Shown here: in pieces, positions 36,308 to 44,427 of the stretch
Numbering within the stretch: position 1 is the stretch's first letter
Layout of the letters: each line of letters begins with the position of its first letter
DNA from: Usitatibacter sp038203035
GTDB lineage: Bacteria; Pseudomonadota; Gammaproteobacteria; Burkholderiales; Usitatibacteraceae
Direction: 5' to 3'
Length of the DNA: 64,000 nucleotides
NCBI GenBank assembly: GCA_038203035.1
Contig: JBBREI010000001.1
Location: 45,013 to 109,012 of the forward strand
Notes under the pieces: generated by a model
The model's database searches: none
The model's input: only the letters and a program-made list of their open reading frames with translations
Told to the model about the DNA's origin: nothing
Translations under genes and position numbers: made by a program

Positions 36308-36374
36308 GCGAGGAACCCGAACCGGGGTCGACAAGCCCGAGGAAGTGACCTGGGTGGACGACCTGCACCGCTGA
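36304..36374 (+). pseudogene. Micro-ORF with apparent one-base frameshift
   Basis: ATG at 36304 overlaps the permease stop and reads MSEEPEPG before drifting to a stop at 36348. If one more G stood in the GGGG run at 36324-36327, the frame would continue as GVDKPEEVTWVDDLHR and stop at 36374, a coherent acidic 23-residue peptide. It may be a real frameshift, a sequencing deletion in a homopolymer, or chance. No function is known. Confidence 0.35.
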
Positions 36375-36377
36375 GTT

Positions 36378-37133
36378 TCAGGCCCGGCGCGGCTTGCGTC
36401 CCGCCTTCGCGGCAAACGTGTCGTAGAGCCAGTTGGGCAACACGCCGAGGATGCGCCCGGCGATCGCCATCTGCCACGGAACCACCGCGTAGCTGCTTCC
36501 CCTGGCGATGACATGCGCGAAGCGGCGCGCAGCTTCATCGGCGGAGATCATGAAGGGCATCCTGTAGGGGTTGCGCCGCGTCATCTCGGTGGCGATGTAG
36601 CCGGGACAGATCGTGGTGACGCCCACGCCCGTCCCCCGCAGTTCCACGCGCAGCCCCTCGAGATAACGGATGGCCGCTGCCTTCGAAGCGCTGTACGCGG
36701 TGGCGCCCGGCAGGCCGCGGAAACCCGCCACCGACGCGATGCCCACCAGGCGGCCCGTGCCGCGTGTGCGCATCGGCGCCACGAAGGGCTGGAACGTCGT
36801 GACGAGCCCCATCACGTTCACTTCCAGCACCTCGCGCATGGCCTCGAGGTCTTCGGGGTGTTCCGTGAGGTTGCCGATCGAGATGCCGGCGTTGCCGATC
36901 ACGATGTCGGGCGGGCCATGACGAGACATGAAATGCGCGGCCGCGGCGTTGGCCGCGCGGGCGTCGCGCACATCCGCGGGGTAGGCCTCGCATGGGGCGG
37001 CGAGGCTGTCCGCAAGCTTGTGCAGCAGGTCTTCGCGCCGGGCCAGCAGGCCCAGCGTGGCGCCCTGCCCCGCGTAGTGGCGGGCGAGCGCCTCACCGAT
37101 GCCGCTCGAGGCCCCGGTGAGGAAGACCTTCAC
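36378..37133 (-). CDS. Short-chain dehydrogenase/reductase
   Basis: NAD(P)-dependent oxidoreductase of 251 residues. It has the cofactor motif TGASSGIGEAL at residue 6, NAGIS, the catalytic serine in IASVAG, and YSASKAA with the Tyr-x3-Lys pair. A hydrophobic C-terminal stretch (MAIAGRILGVLPNWLYDTF) resembles SDRs that act on lipids. The start is GTG at 37133, 4 bp after dsbA in the same direction. The substrate is unknown. Confidence 0.9.
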   Translation of the reverse strand: MKVFLTGASSGIGEALARHYAGQGATLGLLARREDLLHKLADSLAAPCEAYPADVRDARAANAAAAHFMSRHGPPDIVIGNAGISIGNLTEHPEDLEAMREVLEVNVMGLVTTFQPFVAPMRTRGTGRLVGIASVAGFRGLPGATAYSASKAAAIRYLEGLRVELRGTGVGVTTICPGYIATEMTRRNPYRMPFMISADEAARRFAHVIARGSSYAVVPWQMAIAGRILGVLPNWLYDTFAAKAGRKPRRA

Positions 37134-37137
37134 GCCA

Positions 37138-37788
37138 TCATTTCCTGGCGGGGGCGCCGGCAGGTGTTGCGGCCCCGGCTTCCTTGCGCGACATGCCGAT
37201 CAGCTGGTCGACAACCACGAAGACGTTCTGCGCGCCGCCGGCCTGCTCCGCCGAGGTGAAGTACTTCCCGTTCACGAAGACGCGCGGCACGCTGTCCACC
37301 TTGTAGTTGTAGGTGAGCTGCTTGGCGCGCGTCAACTTGGTGGCGACCGAGAAGGATTTCTCCACCTCGTTGTATTTGGCCGGATCGATGCCGTTCTTGA
37401 CCAGCCATTCCTCGCGCTGCTTCTTGTTGCCGATGTTCACCTTGTCCTTGTGGACGGCGTCGAACACCTTCTGGTGGTATTGCTCCAGCACACCCATGGC
37501 CTCGAGGGTGTAGAAGACCTTCGCCATTTCACCCCATGCATCGCTCGGGATCGCGGGCACCCGCTTGAACACCACGTCCTTCGGGGCGTTTTTCGCCCAG
37601 GCGGCAACCGTGGGTTCGAGGGTTGCGCAATGCGGGCAGCCGTACCAGAAGAACTCCAGGACCTCGATCTTGCCCCCGCCATCGGCGGGCTGCGAGGGGT
37701 TGAGCGTGGCGTATTGCTGTGCAAACGCGGCAGGGGCCGCGAGGCAAAACGTGGCGGCCGCGGTGGCCAGTAACTTGCGCAGGGACAT
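37138..37788 (-). CDS. dsbA: Thiol:disulfide interchange protein DsbA
   Basis: Periplasmic oxidase that forms disulfides in exported proteins. The 216-residue product has a signal peptide (LLATAAATFCLAAPAAFA|QQ), the active-site FFWYGCPHCATLEP, a helical insert and the conserved cis-proline in VDSVPRVFVNGKYF. CPHC is the classical DsbA dipeptide. ATG at 37788. It lies 12 bp downstream of the SPOR gene. Confidence 0.95.
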   Translation of the reverse strand: MSLRKLLATAAATFCLAAPAAFAQQYATLNPSQPADGGGKIEVLEFFWYGCPHCATLEPTVAAWAKNAPKDVVFKRVPAIPSDAWGEMAKVFYTLEAMGVLEQYHQKVFDAVHKDKVNIGNKKQREEWLVKNGIDPAKYNEVEKSFSVATKLTRAKQLTYNYKVDSVPRVFVNGKYFTSAEQAGGAQNVFVVVDQLIGMSRKEAGAATPAGAPARK

Positions 37789-37800
37789 GGACGATTCCTT

Positions 37801-38520
37801 CTACGGTTTCTTGGGTTCTTCGGCGGTCCGGATGATCGCCGCGGCAACGCCGTTCTGGGACAAGGTGCTTTTGTTGCGGTTCGCGTCATCGAGGCTCTGG
37901 TAGGGGCCCAGGCGCACACGGTACAGCGTTCCCTTGTCGGGAATGGTGACCGGGCGAACCGTGGCTTCCAGACCTGTTAACGCAATCTTCGCCTTAAGGT
38001 TGTCAGCCTCGCGCTCCTCGCTGAAAGCCCCGGCCTGCAGCCAGTAGATATCGCCCGAGTGCGGCTTGGGCACGGCCGGCGACGAGCCCGGCTTGGTGGC
38101 CCCGGGGGCCGTGGGGGCGGGCGGCACGGCCTTTGGCGCGGCCGCGGCCTTCACTTCCTTGTCCGAGACTTCCTTGTCGCCCGGCAGGATCTGGTAGAAC
38201 TCGAAGCGCGGGCGCTCGCTGCCCTTGGCGGCCTTCTCGGCCTTTTCCGGCGCGGGAGCCGCCGCCTTGCCCTGCGCCGCCTTTTCGGCCGCCCTGGCGG
38301 CGTCGGCCGGCGCGGGAGGCTGGGCGGGCGCGATCTTGGACACCGGTTCGACCGGCTTGCCTTTCTCCATGAACGGGTTGGAGAGGCGATTGAGCCAGAG
38401 CGCCACCGCAAGCGAAATCACGATGCCCAGCAGCAGGCCGATGATCATGCCGAGCAACAGCGGATGGTTCAGCCGGCTTTCGGCGCGTGGGCTCGGGGCG
38501 TCCTTGTAATCCTTGGGCAT
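37801..38520 (-). CDS. SPOR-domain membrane protein (FtsN-like)
   Basis: Probable cell-division or envelope protein of 239 residues. A short cytoplasmic N-terminus precedes one membrane helix (LLLGMIIGLLLGIVISLAVALWL, about residues 21-43), a Pro/Ala/Lys-rich periplasmic linker, and a C-terminal SPOR domain (YWLQAGAFSEEREADNLKAK, YRVRLGPYQSLDDAN), which binds denuded septal peptidoglycan. ATG at 38520 overlaps the argS stop (TGATG). It has the FtsN layout but FtsN function is not shown. Confidence 0.9.
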   Translation of the reverse strand: MPKDYKDAPSPRAESRLNHPLLLGMIIGLLLGIVISLAVALWLNRLSNPFMEKGKPVEPVSKIAPAQPPAPADAARAAEKAAQGKAAAPAPEKAEKAAKGSERPRFEFYQILPGDKEVSDKEVKAAAAPKAVPPAPTAPGATKPGSSPAVPKPHSGDIYWLQAGAFSEEREADNLKAKIALTGLEATVRPVTIPDKGTLYRVRLGPYQSLDDANRNKSTLSQNGVAAAIIRTAEEPKKP

Positions 38521-40199
38521 CACATTCTTTCGGGAGCGCTCACGCCGAGCACGGCCAGGCCGTTGGCGAGGACTTGTCGCGTCGCGGCGACGAGCGCGAG
38601 GCGGGCGAGCTTCAACGACTCATCCTCGACGAGGAAACGCTCGGAATTGTAGTAGGTATGCAGGCGTGCCGCCACGTCGTCATGAAGGAAGTAGGTGACC
38701 AGGTGCGGGGCGAATTCGGCCGCGGCTCGCGCCAGGATCTGCGGGAATTCCGCCAGTTTCTGCGCGAGCGCGGCCTCGTAAGGCGAGGTCAGGCGCGAGA
38801 CGTCCGCGCCGGCGAGCGACGCGATGTCGCCGCCCCATTCGCGCAGCACGCTGCAGATGCGCGCGTGCGCGTACTGGACGTAATACACCGGATTGTCGTC
38901 GGACTGGCTCCTGGCCAGGTCGATGTCGAAGACCAGTTGCGAATCCACGCGGCGCATGAGGAAGAAATAGCGCACGCCGTCGCGGCCGACCTCGTCGATG
39001 AGATCGCGCACCGTCACGTAGGAGCCCGCGCGCTTGGAGATCTTCATCTCCTCGCCGCCCTTCATCACCGTGACCATCTGGTGCAGCACGTAGTCGGGGT
39101 AGCCCCTGGGGATGCCCATCTCGAGCGCCTGCAGGCCGGAGCGCACGCGCGTCACGGTGGAGTGGTGGTCCGCGCCCTGCACGTTCACGACGTGGCCGAA
39201 GCCGCGGCGGAATTTGTGGAGGTGATAGGCCACGTCCGGCACGAAGTAGGTATACGTGCCGTCGGACTTGCGCATCACGCGGTCCTTGTCGTCGCCGAAA
39301 TCCGTGGTGCGCAGCCACATGGCGCCGGCGGATTCGTACGTGTGTCCGGCCGCGAGCAGCGCGCCCACGGTTTCGTCCACCTTGCCGTCGGCATAAAGGG
39401 AGCTCTCGAGAAAATAGGAATCGAACTTCACGCCGAAGGCGTTGAGGTCGACGTCCTGCTCCTTGCGCAGGTAGTCCACCGCGAAGGCGCGGATCTGCTC
39501 GAGGTTGTTGCCCGCCACGTCGCCGAAGTGGGCCGAGGCGTATTCGCGCGCGATCTCGCGGATGTAGTCGCCCAGATAGCCGTCCTTGGGCATCTCGACC
39601 GATTCGCCGCGCGCCTGCCTGATGCGCGCCTGCACCGAAAGCGCCAGGTTGGCGATCTGGTTGCCCGTGTCGTTGTAGTAGAACTCGCGCGTGACGCGCC
39701 AGCCCTGCCACTCGAGCAGCGTCGAGATCACGTCGCCCAGCGCGGCCTGGCGACCGTGCCCGACGTGCAGGGGCCCGGTGGGGTTGGCCGATACGAACTC
39801 GACCATGATCTTTTCGCCGTGGCGCGCATCGGTGCGGCCGAACTTCGCGTCGCCGGCGAGGATTTCCCGCACGACGTTGAAGCGCGACTCCACGGCCAGG
39901 GTGAAATTGATGAAGCCGGGCCCGGCGACCGACGTGCCGGCGACGCCCTCGACACCTTGGAACGCCGCGGTGATCGCCTCGGCCACCTCGCGTGGCTTCT
40001 TGCCGACGCGTTTGGCCAGCTGCAGCGCCGCGTTGGTGGTGAAATCGCCGTGGTCCGGATTCTTGGGCCGCTCGAGGTCGACCTCGAAGTCGCCGGCCTC
40101 GGGGAATTTTTCCCTCACGATGCGCTGCACGCTTTCGCGAAGGCGGGTTTTCTGGTCGGGGGAGGACACGAGGCAAGGGCTTGATTGCGAACCGTTCAT
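38520..40199 (-). CDS. argS: Arginyl-tRNA synthetase
   Basis: Class I synthetase that charges tRNA-Arg. The 559-residue product has the N-terminal Add-1 domain, SANPTGPLHVGHGR (HIGH motif), the KMSKS-like KISKRAG, and the conserved C-terminal PERM. ATG at 40199 is used, but TATAAT overlaps that codon (CGTATAATG), so if this is a promoter the true start may be GTG at 40167-40169 (MSSPDQKTRLRESV), closer to homologues. It heads the argS-SPOR-dsbA-SDR run, 27 bp after priA. Confidence 0.95.
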   Translation of the reverse strand: MNGSQSSPCLVSSPDQKTRLRESVQRIVREKFPEAGDFEVDLERPKNPDHGDFTTNAALQLAKRVGKKPREVAEAITAAFQGVEGVAGTSVAGPGFINFTLAVESRFNVVREILAGDAKFGRTDARHGEKIMVEFVSANPTGPLHVGHGRQAALGDVISTLLEWQGWRVTREFYYNDTGNQIANLALSVQARIRQARGESVEMPKDGYLGDYIREIAREYASAHFGDVAGNNLEQIRAFAVDYLRKEQDVDLNAFGVKFDSYFLESSLYADGKVDETVGALLAAGHTYESAGAMWLRTTDFGDDKDRVMRKSDGTYTYFVPDVAYHLHKFRRGFGHVVNVQGADHHSTVTRVRSGLQALEMGIPRGYPDYVLHQMVTVMKGGEEMKISKRAGSYVTVRDLIDEVGRDGVRYFFLMRRVDSQLVFDIDLARSQSDDNPVYYVQYAHARICSVLREWGGDIASLAGADVSRLTSPYEAALAQKLAEFPQILARAAAEFAPHLVTYFLHDDVAARLHTYYNSERFLVEDESLKLARLALVAATRQVLANGLAVLGVSAPERM

Positions 40200-40226
40200 T
40201 ATACGGGCCGGCAGCCTCGTTTCCCC

Positions 40227-42212
40227 TCACACCTCCTGCGGGTCGACGTCGATGGACCAGCGCACGCGGCGGTCCCCGCCCGCCAGCAGCGCATCGCGCC
40301 ACGCCCGCAGGAAGGGTTGCAGCTCGGCGCGCGATGCGGCGCGCACAAGCAGCTGCGCGCGTTCGAAACCGGCCCTGCGCTCGAGCGGGGCCGCAACCGG
40401 GTCGAACACCTCGACCTTCGGCGAGAGCGCGCGCGCGATGTCCACGGCGGCGCGCAGGAACTCGCCGGGCTCGCCTTCCTTTTTCGATTCGGCACGAAGC
40501 AGCGCCAGGTGGCTGGCGGGAGGCAAGCCGGCCAGCCGGCGTTGCGCCAGTGCCACGGCCGCGAAGCGCTCGTAGTTGTGGCTGGCGACGGCCGCATAAA
40601 GCGGATGCGTCGGGAAGTCGGTCTGAATCAGCACCTGGCCCGGCGTGCTGCCGCGCCCGGCCCGCCCCGCCACCTGCACCAGCTGCGCGAACAGGCGCTC
40701 CTCGGCGCGGAAGTCGGCGCTGAAGAGCGCGCTGTCGGCGTCGAGTACACCCACCAGTGTGAGGTGAGGATAGTCGTGTCCCTTGGCCAGCATCTGTGTT
40801 CCCACCAGGACATCGATCTCCCGCGCGCGTACCTGGTCGAGCACGTCCTTGAGCGCGCCCTTGCGCGAGGTGGAGTCACGGTCGACGCGTGTGATGCGCG
40901 CCTGCGGGATCGCCTCGCGCAACGTCTCCTCCACGCGCTGCGTCCCCTGGCCGACGGGTGCCAGGTCCGCAGCCGCACACTGCGGGCACTTCGCGGGGAC
41001 GCGTTCGCTGCGGCCGCAATGGTGGCACCGCAGCTCGCGGTCGCGCAGGTGCAGGACCATGTTGGCGGTGCAGCGTGTGCACGTCGAATGCCAGTTGCAC
41101 GCGCGGCAGAAAAGCACCGGGGAAAAGCCGCGCCGGTTGACGAAAACCAGCGACTGTTCGCCGCGGGTGATGCGCGCCTTGATCGCCTCGAGCAGCGCGA
41201 AGGTAAGACCCCCGTCGCGAGGGCGGTCCGCGCGGGTGTCCACGGGGGACACCCGCGGCAGCGCCGCTCCCGCGGCGGCGCGCTCCGGCAGTCGCGCCAG
41301 CAGATAGCGGCCCTCGAGCGCGTTGGAGTAACTTTCCAGCGACGGCGTGGCCGATCCCAGCACCACCGGGATCGCCAGGCGCTGCGCCCGGCGCACCGCC
41401 ACGTCGCGTGCCGAATAACGCAGTCCCTCGTGCTGCTTGTATGAAGGATCGTGCTCTTCGTCCACGATGATGATGCCGAGGTCGCGAAACGGCATCAACA
41501 CCGCCAACCGCGTTCCGAGAACAATCCGCGCCGCGCCAGATTGCGCCGCGATCCAGCCGGTCGCGCGCTCGCCCTCGCCCAGGTGGCTGTGTGCCGAGAC
41601 CACGCGGGTGCCGGGGAAGCGGCTGCGCACGTGTTCCTCGAACTGTGGGGTGAGCCCGATTTCGGGAACCAGCAGCAGCGCCTGGCGCCCCTTGGCGAGT
41701 GAACCCGCGATCGCCTGCAGGTAGACCTCGGTCTTGCCGCTGCCGGTAATGCCATGGAGCAGCACGGGGTGGAAGCGGTCGCGGCCCTCGTCGATGGCCT
41801 TAACCGCGGCCAGTTGGTCGGCCGAGAGGGCGTGGGTGGACCTCAGGCTGGGGTGGCTGGCCTCGTCCTGCGGGGTGGCGATGGGCCGACGGCTGACCTG
41901 GCGCAGCCGCGGCGGCAGGCTGGCTGCGATCACCTCGCCCAGGCCGCGCTGGTAATACGACGAGCAGAACTCGAAGAGCTCGAGTTCGTCGGCCCGGAAG
42001 GCCGCCACGTCCGCGATCACGCTTTCGACCGGCTTCAGCCGCTCCGGCGGCACGGCGCTTTCCGCGCTTTCGCCCACCACGACCCCCACCTTGCGGGTCC
42101 GCCCGAAAGGCACCACCACGAGGCTTCCAAGGCTCGCCTGGCCCTCGGCGGGCGGCAGGAAATCAAACGCCTCGTCGAGCGGGACATCGAGGGCAATACG
42201 CAGGATTCTCAC
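40227..42212 (-). CDS. priA: Primosomal protein N' (replication restart helicase)
   Basis: 3'-5' helicase that reloads the replisome at stalled forks. The 661-residue product has the N-terminal DNA-binding domain, Walker A GITGSGKTEVY, the DEEH box IIIVDEEHDPSYKQHEG, and a zinc-binding insert with eight cysteines between CRACNWHSTCTRC and CPQC. GTG at 42212 (MRILRIALDVPLDEAF) is taken as the start by homology; the frame is open further upstream but would run across the palindrome and DnaA boxes there. Confidence 0.95.
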   Translation of the reverse strand: MRILRIALDVPLDEAFDFLPPAEGQASLGSLVVVPFGRTRKVGVVVGESAESAVPPERLKPVESVIADVAAFRADELELFEFCSSYYQRGLGEVIAASLPPRLRQVSRRPIATPQDEASHPSLRSTHALSADQLAAVKAIDEGRDRFHPVLLHGITGSGKTEVYLQAIAGSLAKGRQALLLVPEIGLTPQFEEHVRSRFPGTRVVSAHSHLGEGERATGWIAAQSGAARIVLGTRLAVLMPFRDLGIIIVDEEHDPSYKQHEGLRYSARDVAVRRAQRLAIPVVLGSATPSLESYSNALEGRYLLARLPERAAAGAALPRVSPVDTRADRPRDGGLTFALLEAIKARITRGEQSLVFVNRRGFSPVLFCRACNWHSTCTRCTANMVLHLRDRELRCHHCGRSERVPAKCPQCAAADLAPVGQGTQRVEETLREAIPQARITRVDRDSTSRKGALKDVLDQVRAREIDVLVGTQMLAKGHDYPHLTLVGVLDADSALFSADFRAEERLFAQLVQVAGRAGRGSTPGQVLIQTDFPTHPLYAAVASHNYERFAAVALAQRRLAGLPPASHLALLRAESKKEGEPGEFLRAAVDIARALSPKVEVFDPVAAPLERRAGFERAQLLVRAASRAELQPFLRAWRDALLAGGDRRVRWSIDVDPQEV

Positions 42213-42470
42213 GCCCCGAAAAAGCCTCGCCGGACGGGGTGGAAAGCCTGTGGATAAGTCTGTGCATAGGTGTTCGGGAAACAAGTTTCCCGAACAACCC
42301 CGCCGAAGTTGCGCACGTTATCCTGCGACGCACAATCGCGTAGCCCCATGAATTCACAGGATTTTCTGGAATTCACGACATCGACGCGCAATTCGTCGCG
42401 TAAGAGAGGTGAGAACAAGACACATGTGAATAAGCAATCACATCACGACAAATAATTGTCTTGACACGCC
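42213..42470. other. priA-hemE intergenic region with DnaA boxes, palindrome and repeats
   Basis: 258 bp, AT-rich for this genome. It holds TGTGGATAA (42249-42257, perfect DnaA box), TGTGCATAG (42261-42269, two mismatches) exactly 12 bp on, the 26-bp palindrome at 42271-42296, two copies of GAATTCAC (42350 and 42369), and the related strings CGACGCACAATCGCGTA and CGACGCGCAATTCGTCGCGTA. No convincing gene is present. Confidence 0.6.
42271..42296. promoter_or_regulatory. 26-bp perfect palindrome upstream of priA
   Basis: TGTTCGGGAAAC (42271-42282) and GTTTCCCGAACA (42285-42296) are perfect inverted repeats around AA. It lies about 60 bp upstream of the priA GTG, next to two DnaA boxes. There is no U-tract, so an operator is more likely than a terminator. 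Confidence 0.65.
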
Positions 42471-43526
42471 CTACCCCGCGTGGGCCCGGGTGGAGATCTT
42501 GTGGACCGCCTCCACCAGCGTGTGGACGTGGTCAGGATTGGTGAACTGCGAGATGCCGTGGCCGAGGTTGAAAACGTGCCCGGGGCCCGCGCCGTAGGCG
42601 TCCAGGACCCGCCGCGCCTCGTTTTCGATCGCGGCGGGAGGACCAAAAAGCGCCATCGGGTCCATGTTGCCCTGCAAGGCAACGCGGTCTCCGACCCGGC
42701 GGCGCGCCTCACCCAGCGGAGTCTGCCAGTCCACCCCGAGGGCGTCGGCGCCCGACAGGGCCATGTTTTCCAGCCAGAGGCCCCCCCCCTTGGTGAACAG
42801 GATCCGGGGAACGACCCTTTCTTCGGCGGTGCGGGTCAGGCCGCTCAGGACCTGCCGCGAGTAGGCGAGTGAAAACTCCTGGTACGCGGCGTCCGACAGG
42901 CTGCCGCCCCAGGTGTCGAAAACCATCACGGCCTGCGCACCCGCGGCGATCTGGGCGTTGAGGTAGGCGGTGACCGCGCGCGTGTTGATGTCGAGGATGC
43001 GGTGCAGCAGGTCCGGACGCGAATAAAGCATCGACTTCACCAGGCGGAAGTCGTCGCTGCCGCCGCCTTCGATCATGTAGCAGGCGAGTGTGAAAGGGCT
43101 GCCGGAAAACCCGATCAGCGGCACCTTTCCGTCCAGTTCCCGGCGGATGAGGGAAACGGCGTCGAATACGTAACGCAACCGGTCGAGGTCGGGCGCGGCG
43201 AGGGCGGCGATGTCGGATTCGGTGCGCAGGGGACGTTCGAACTTCGGCCCTTCGCCCTCGGCGAAATACAGCCCCAGGCCCATCGCATCGGGCACCGTAA
43301 GGATGTCGGAGAAAAGGATCGCGGCGTCGAGGGCGAAGCGGCGCAGCGGCTGCATCGTCACCTCGCACGCGAGCTCGGGGGTCTTGGCGAGCGCGAGGAA
43401 GCTGCCCGCCTGCTTTCGCGTCGCGTTGTATTCGGGGAGGTACCGCCCGGCCTGGCGCATGATCCAGATCGGCGTGTACGGCGTGGGTTGGCGCATCAGC
43501 GCGCGCAGGAAGGTATCGTTTTTCAT
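42471..43526 (-). CDS. hemE: Uroporphyrinogen decarboxylase
   Basis: Converts uroporphyrinogen III to coproporphyrinogen III in haem synthesis. The 351-residue product has the two family signatures PIWIMRQAGRYLPEY (residue about 19) and GFSGSPFTLACYMIEG (about 140), and the conserved LQGNMDP and FNLGHGI. ATG at 43526. It lies 78 bp after the alpha/beta hydrolase gene in the same direction. The hemE-priA neighbourhood downstream of gltBD is common in betaproteobacteria. Confidence 0.97.
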   Translation of the reverse strand: MKNDTFLRALMRQPTPYTPIWIMRQAGRYLPEYNATRKQAGSFLALAKTPELACEVTMQPLRRFALDAAILFSDILTVPDAMGLGLYFAEGEGPKFERPLRTESDIAALAAPDLDRLRYVFDAVSLIRRELDGKVPLIGFSGSPFTLACYMIEGGGSDDFRLVKSMLYSRPDLLHRILDINTRAVTAYLNAQIAAGAQAVMVFDTWGGSLSDAAYQEFSLAYSRQVLSGLTRTAEERVVPRILFTKGGGLWLENMALSGADALGVDWQTPLGEARRRVGDRVALQGNMDPMALFGPPAAIENEARRVLDAYGAGPGHVFNLGHGISQFTNPDHVHTLVEAVHKISTRAHAG

Positions 43527-43604
43527 TCCGTGATTTTCGCACGCTTGGTGATCGGGCCGGGTGAGGGTGATCGAGCGCGGTGAGGGGCTGGTGGTTGAGG
43601 AGGA

Positions 43605-44414
43605 TCAGAGCCAGCGCGAAAGGAACGCCTGGATCGCTTCTTCGTACTTCGGATTGACGCCGATGTCGTTGTGCCCGAACCCCGCGAACACGTTGCGCTC
43701 CACGACCCCGCCCCACAGGCCCGCGAGCTGGACCGAGTGCGCCATGGGGATGATGGCGTCCGCGTCGCCCATGAGGATCAGCACCGGCATCTTCAGGCGC
43801 GGGGCCACGGCGGCAGAATCGAACGGGTGGCGCATCAACAGGCCAACCGGCAGCCAGGGATAGACGCGCCGGGCCACCGCCCGGGCGCTATCGAATGGCG
43901 ACGTGAGGATCACGCAGCGCGGCGCCCGCGCGGCGGCCACCTGGACCGCGACGCCGGAGCCAAGACTGCGGCCGTGAATGGCGACGCGCGAGCCGTCGAT
44001 GTCGGCACGGCGAGTGGCCCAGTCGAAGATCTCGATCCCGTCGGCGACCAGCGCCTTTTCACCGGGACTGCCCGCGCTGGCGCCGTATCCACGATAGTTC
44101 ACCAGCAGTGCGGCACGATCGCCGTACAGCTGGCCGGTGGCCGGCGCGAACGCCGTCACCTCTTCGGCGTTGCCGCCGAAATAGATCACCAGGGGGACAC
44201 GCTCGCCCGGCGGCTTCACCAGGACGCCCGAAAGGGCGGTGCCGTCGACCGCGGTGAGGTGCACCTGCTCCATCACCCAGCCCGGCGGCGGCGAGGGCGT
44301 GGGGCCCGAGGGCTGTGGGTAGAACAGCAGCCGCTCCTGGGCAAGCCACACCAGCGCGCCCACCAGCACGTAGGCGATGAGCGCGGCGACCAGCACCATC
44401 TTCAGCCACGCCAT
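43605..44414 (-). CDS. Membrane-anchored alpha/beta hydrolase (BEM46/ABHD13-like)
   Basis: 269 residues with an N-terminal membrane helix (MVLVAALIAYVLVGALVWLA) followed by LLFYPQP, a start typical of the BEM46-like group. The alpha/beta hydrolase core shows NYRGYG, the nucleophile elbow HGRSLGSG, the acid region ILMGDADAIIP and the histidine in FAGFGHNDI. The substrate is unknown. ATG at 44414 lies 13 bp downstream of gltD, so it is probably part of that operon. Confidence 0.88.
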   Translation of the reverse strand: MAWLKMVLVAALIAYVLVGALVWLAQERLLFYPQPSGPTPSPPPGWVMEQVHLTAVDGTALSGVLVKPPGERVPLVIYFGGNAEEVTAFAPATGQLYGDRAALLVNYRGYGASAGSPGEKALVADGIEIFDWATRRADIDGSRVAIHGRSLGSGVAVQVAAARAPRCVILTSPFDSARAVARRVYPWLPVGLLMRHPFDSAAVAPRLKMPVLILMGDADAIIPMAHSVQLAGLWGGVVERNVFAGFGHNDIGVNPKYEEAIQAFLSRWL

Positions 44415-44427
44415 TGGTGCCTGGCTC

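Noticed and set aside
42348..42455. 35-codon ORF MNSQDFLEF... in the priA-hemE gap
   Set aside because: It has no ribosome-binding site, and its codons run through the direct repeats of the region; the composition looks non-coding.
42461..42466. TTGACA hexamer before the hemE 3' end
   Set aside because: There is no -10 at 16-18 bp on the plus strand, and it would drive only antisense transcription into hemE.
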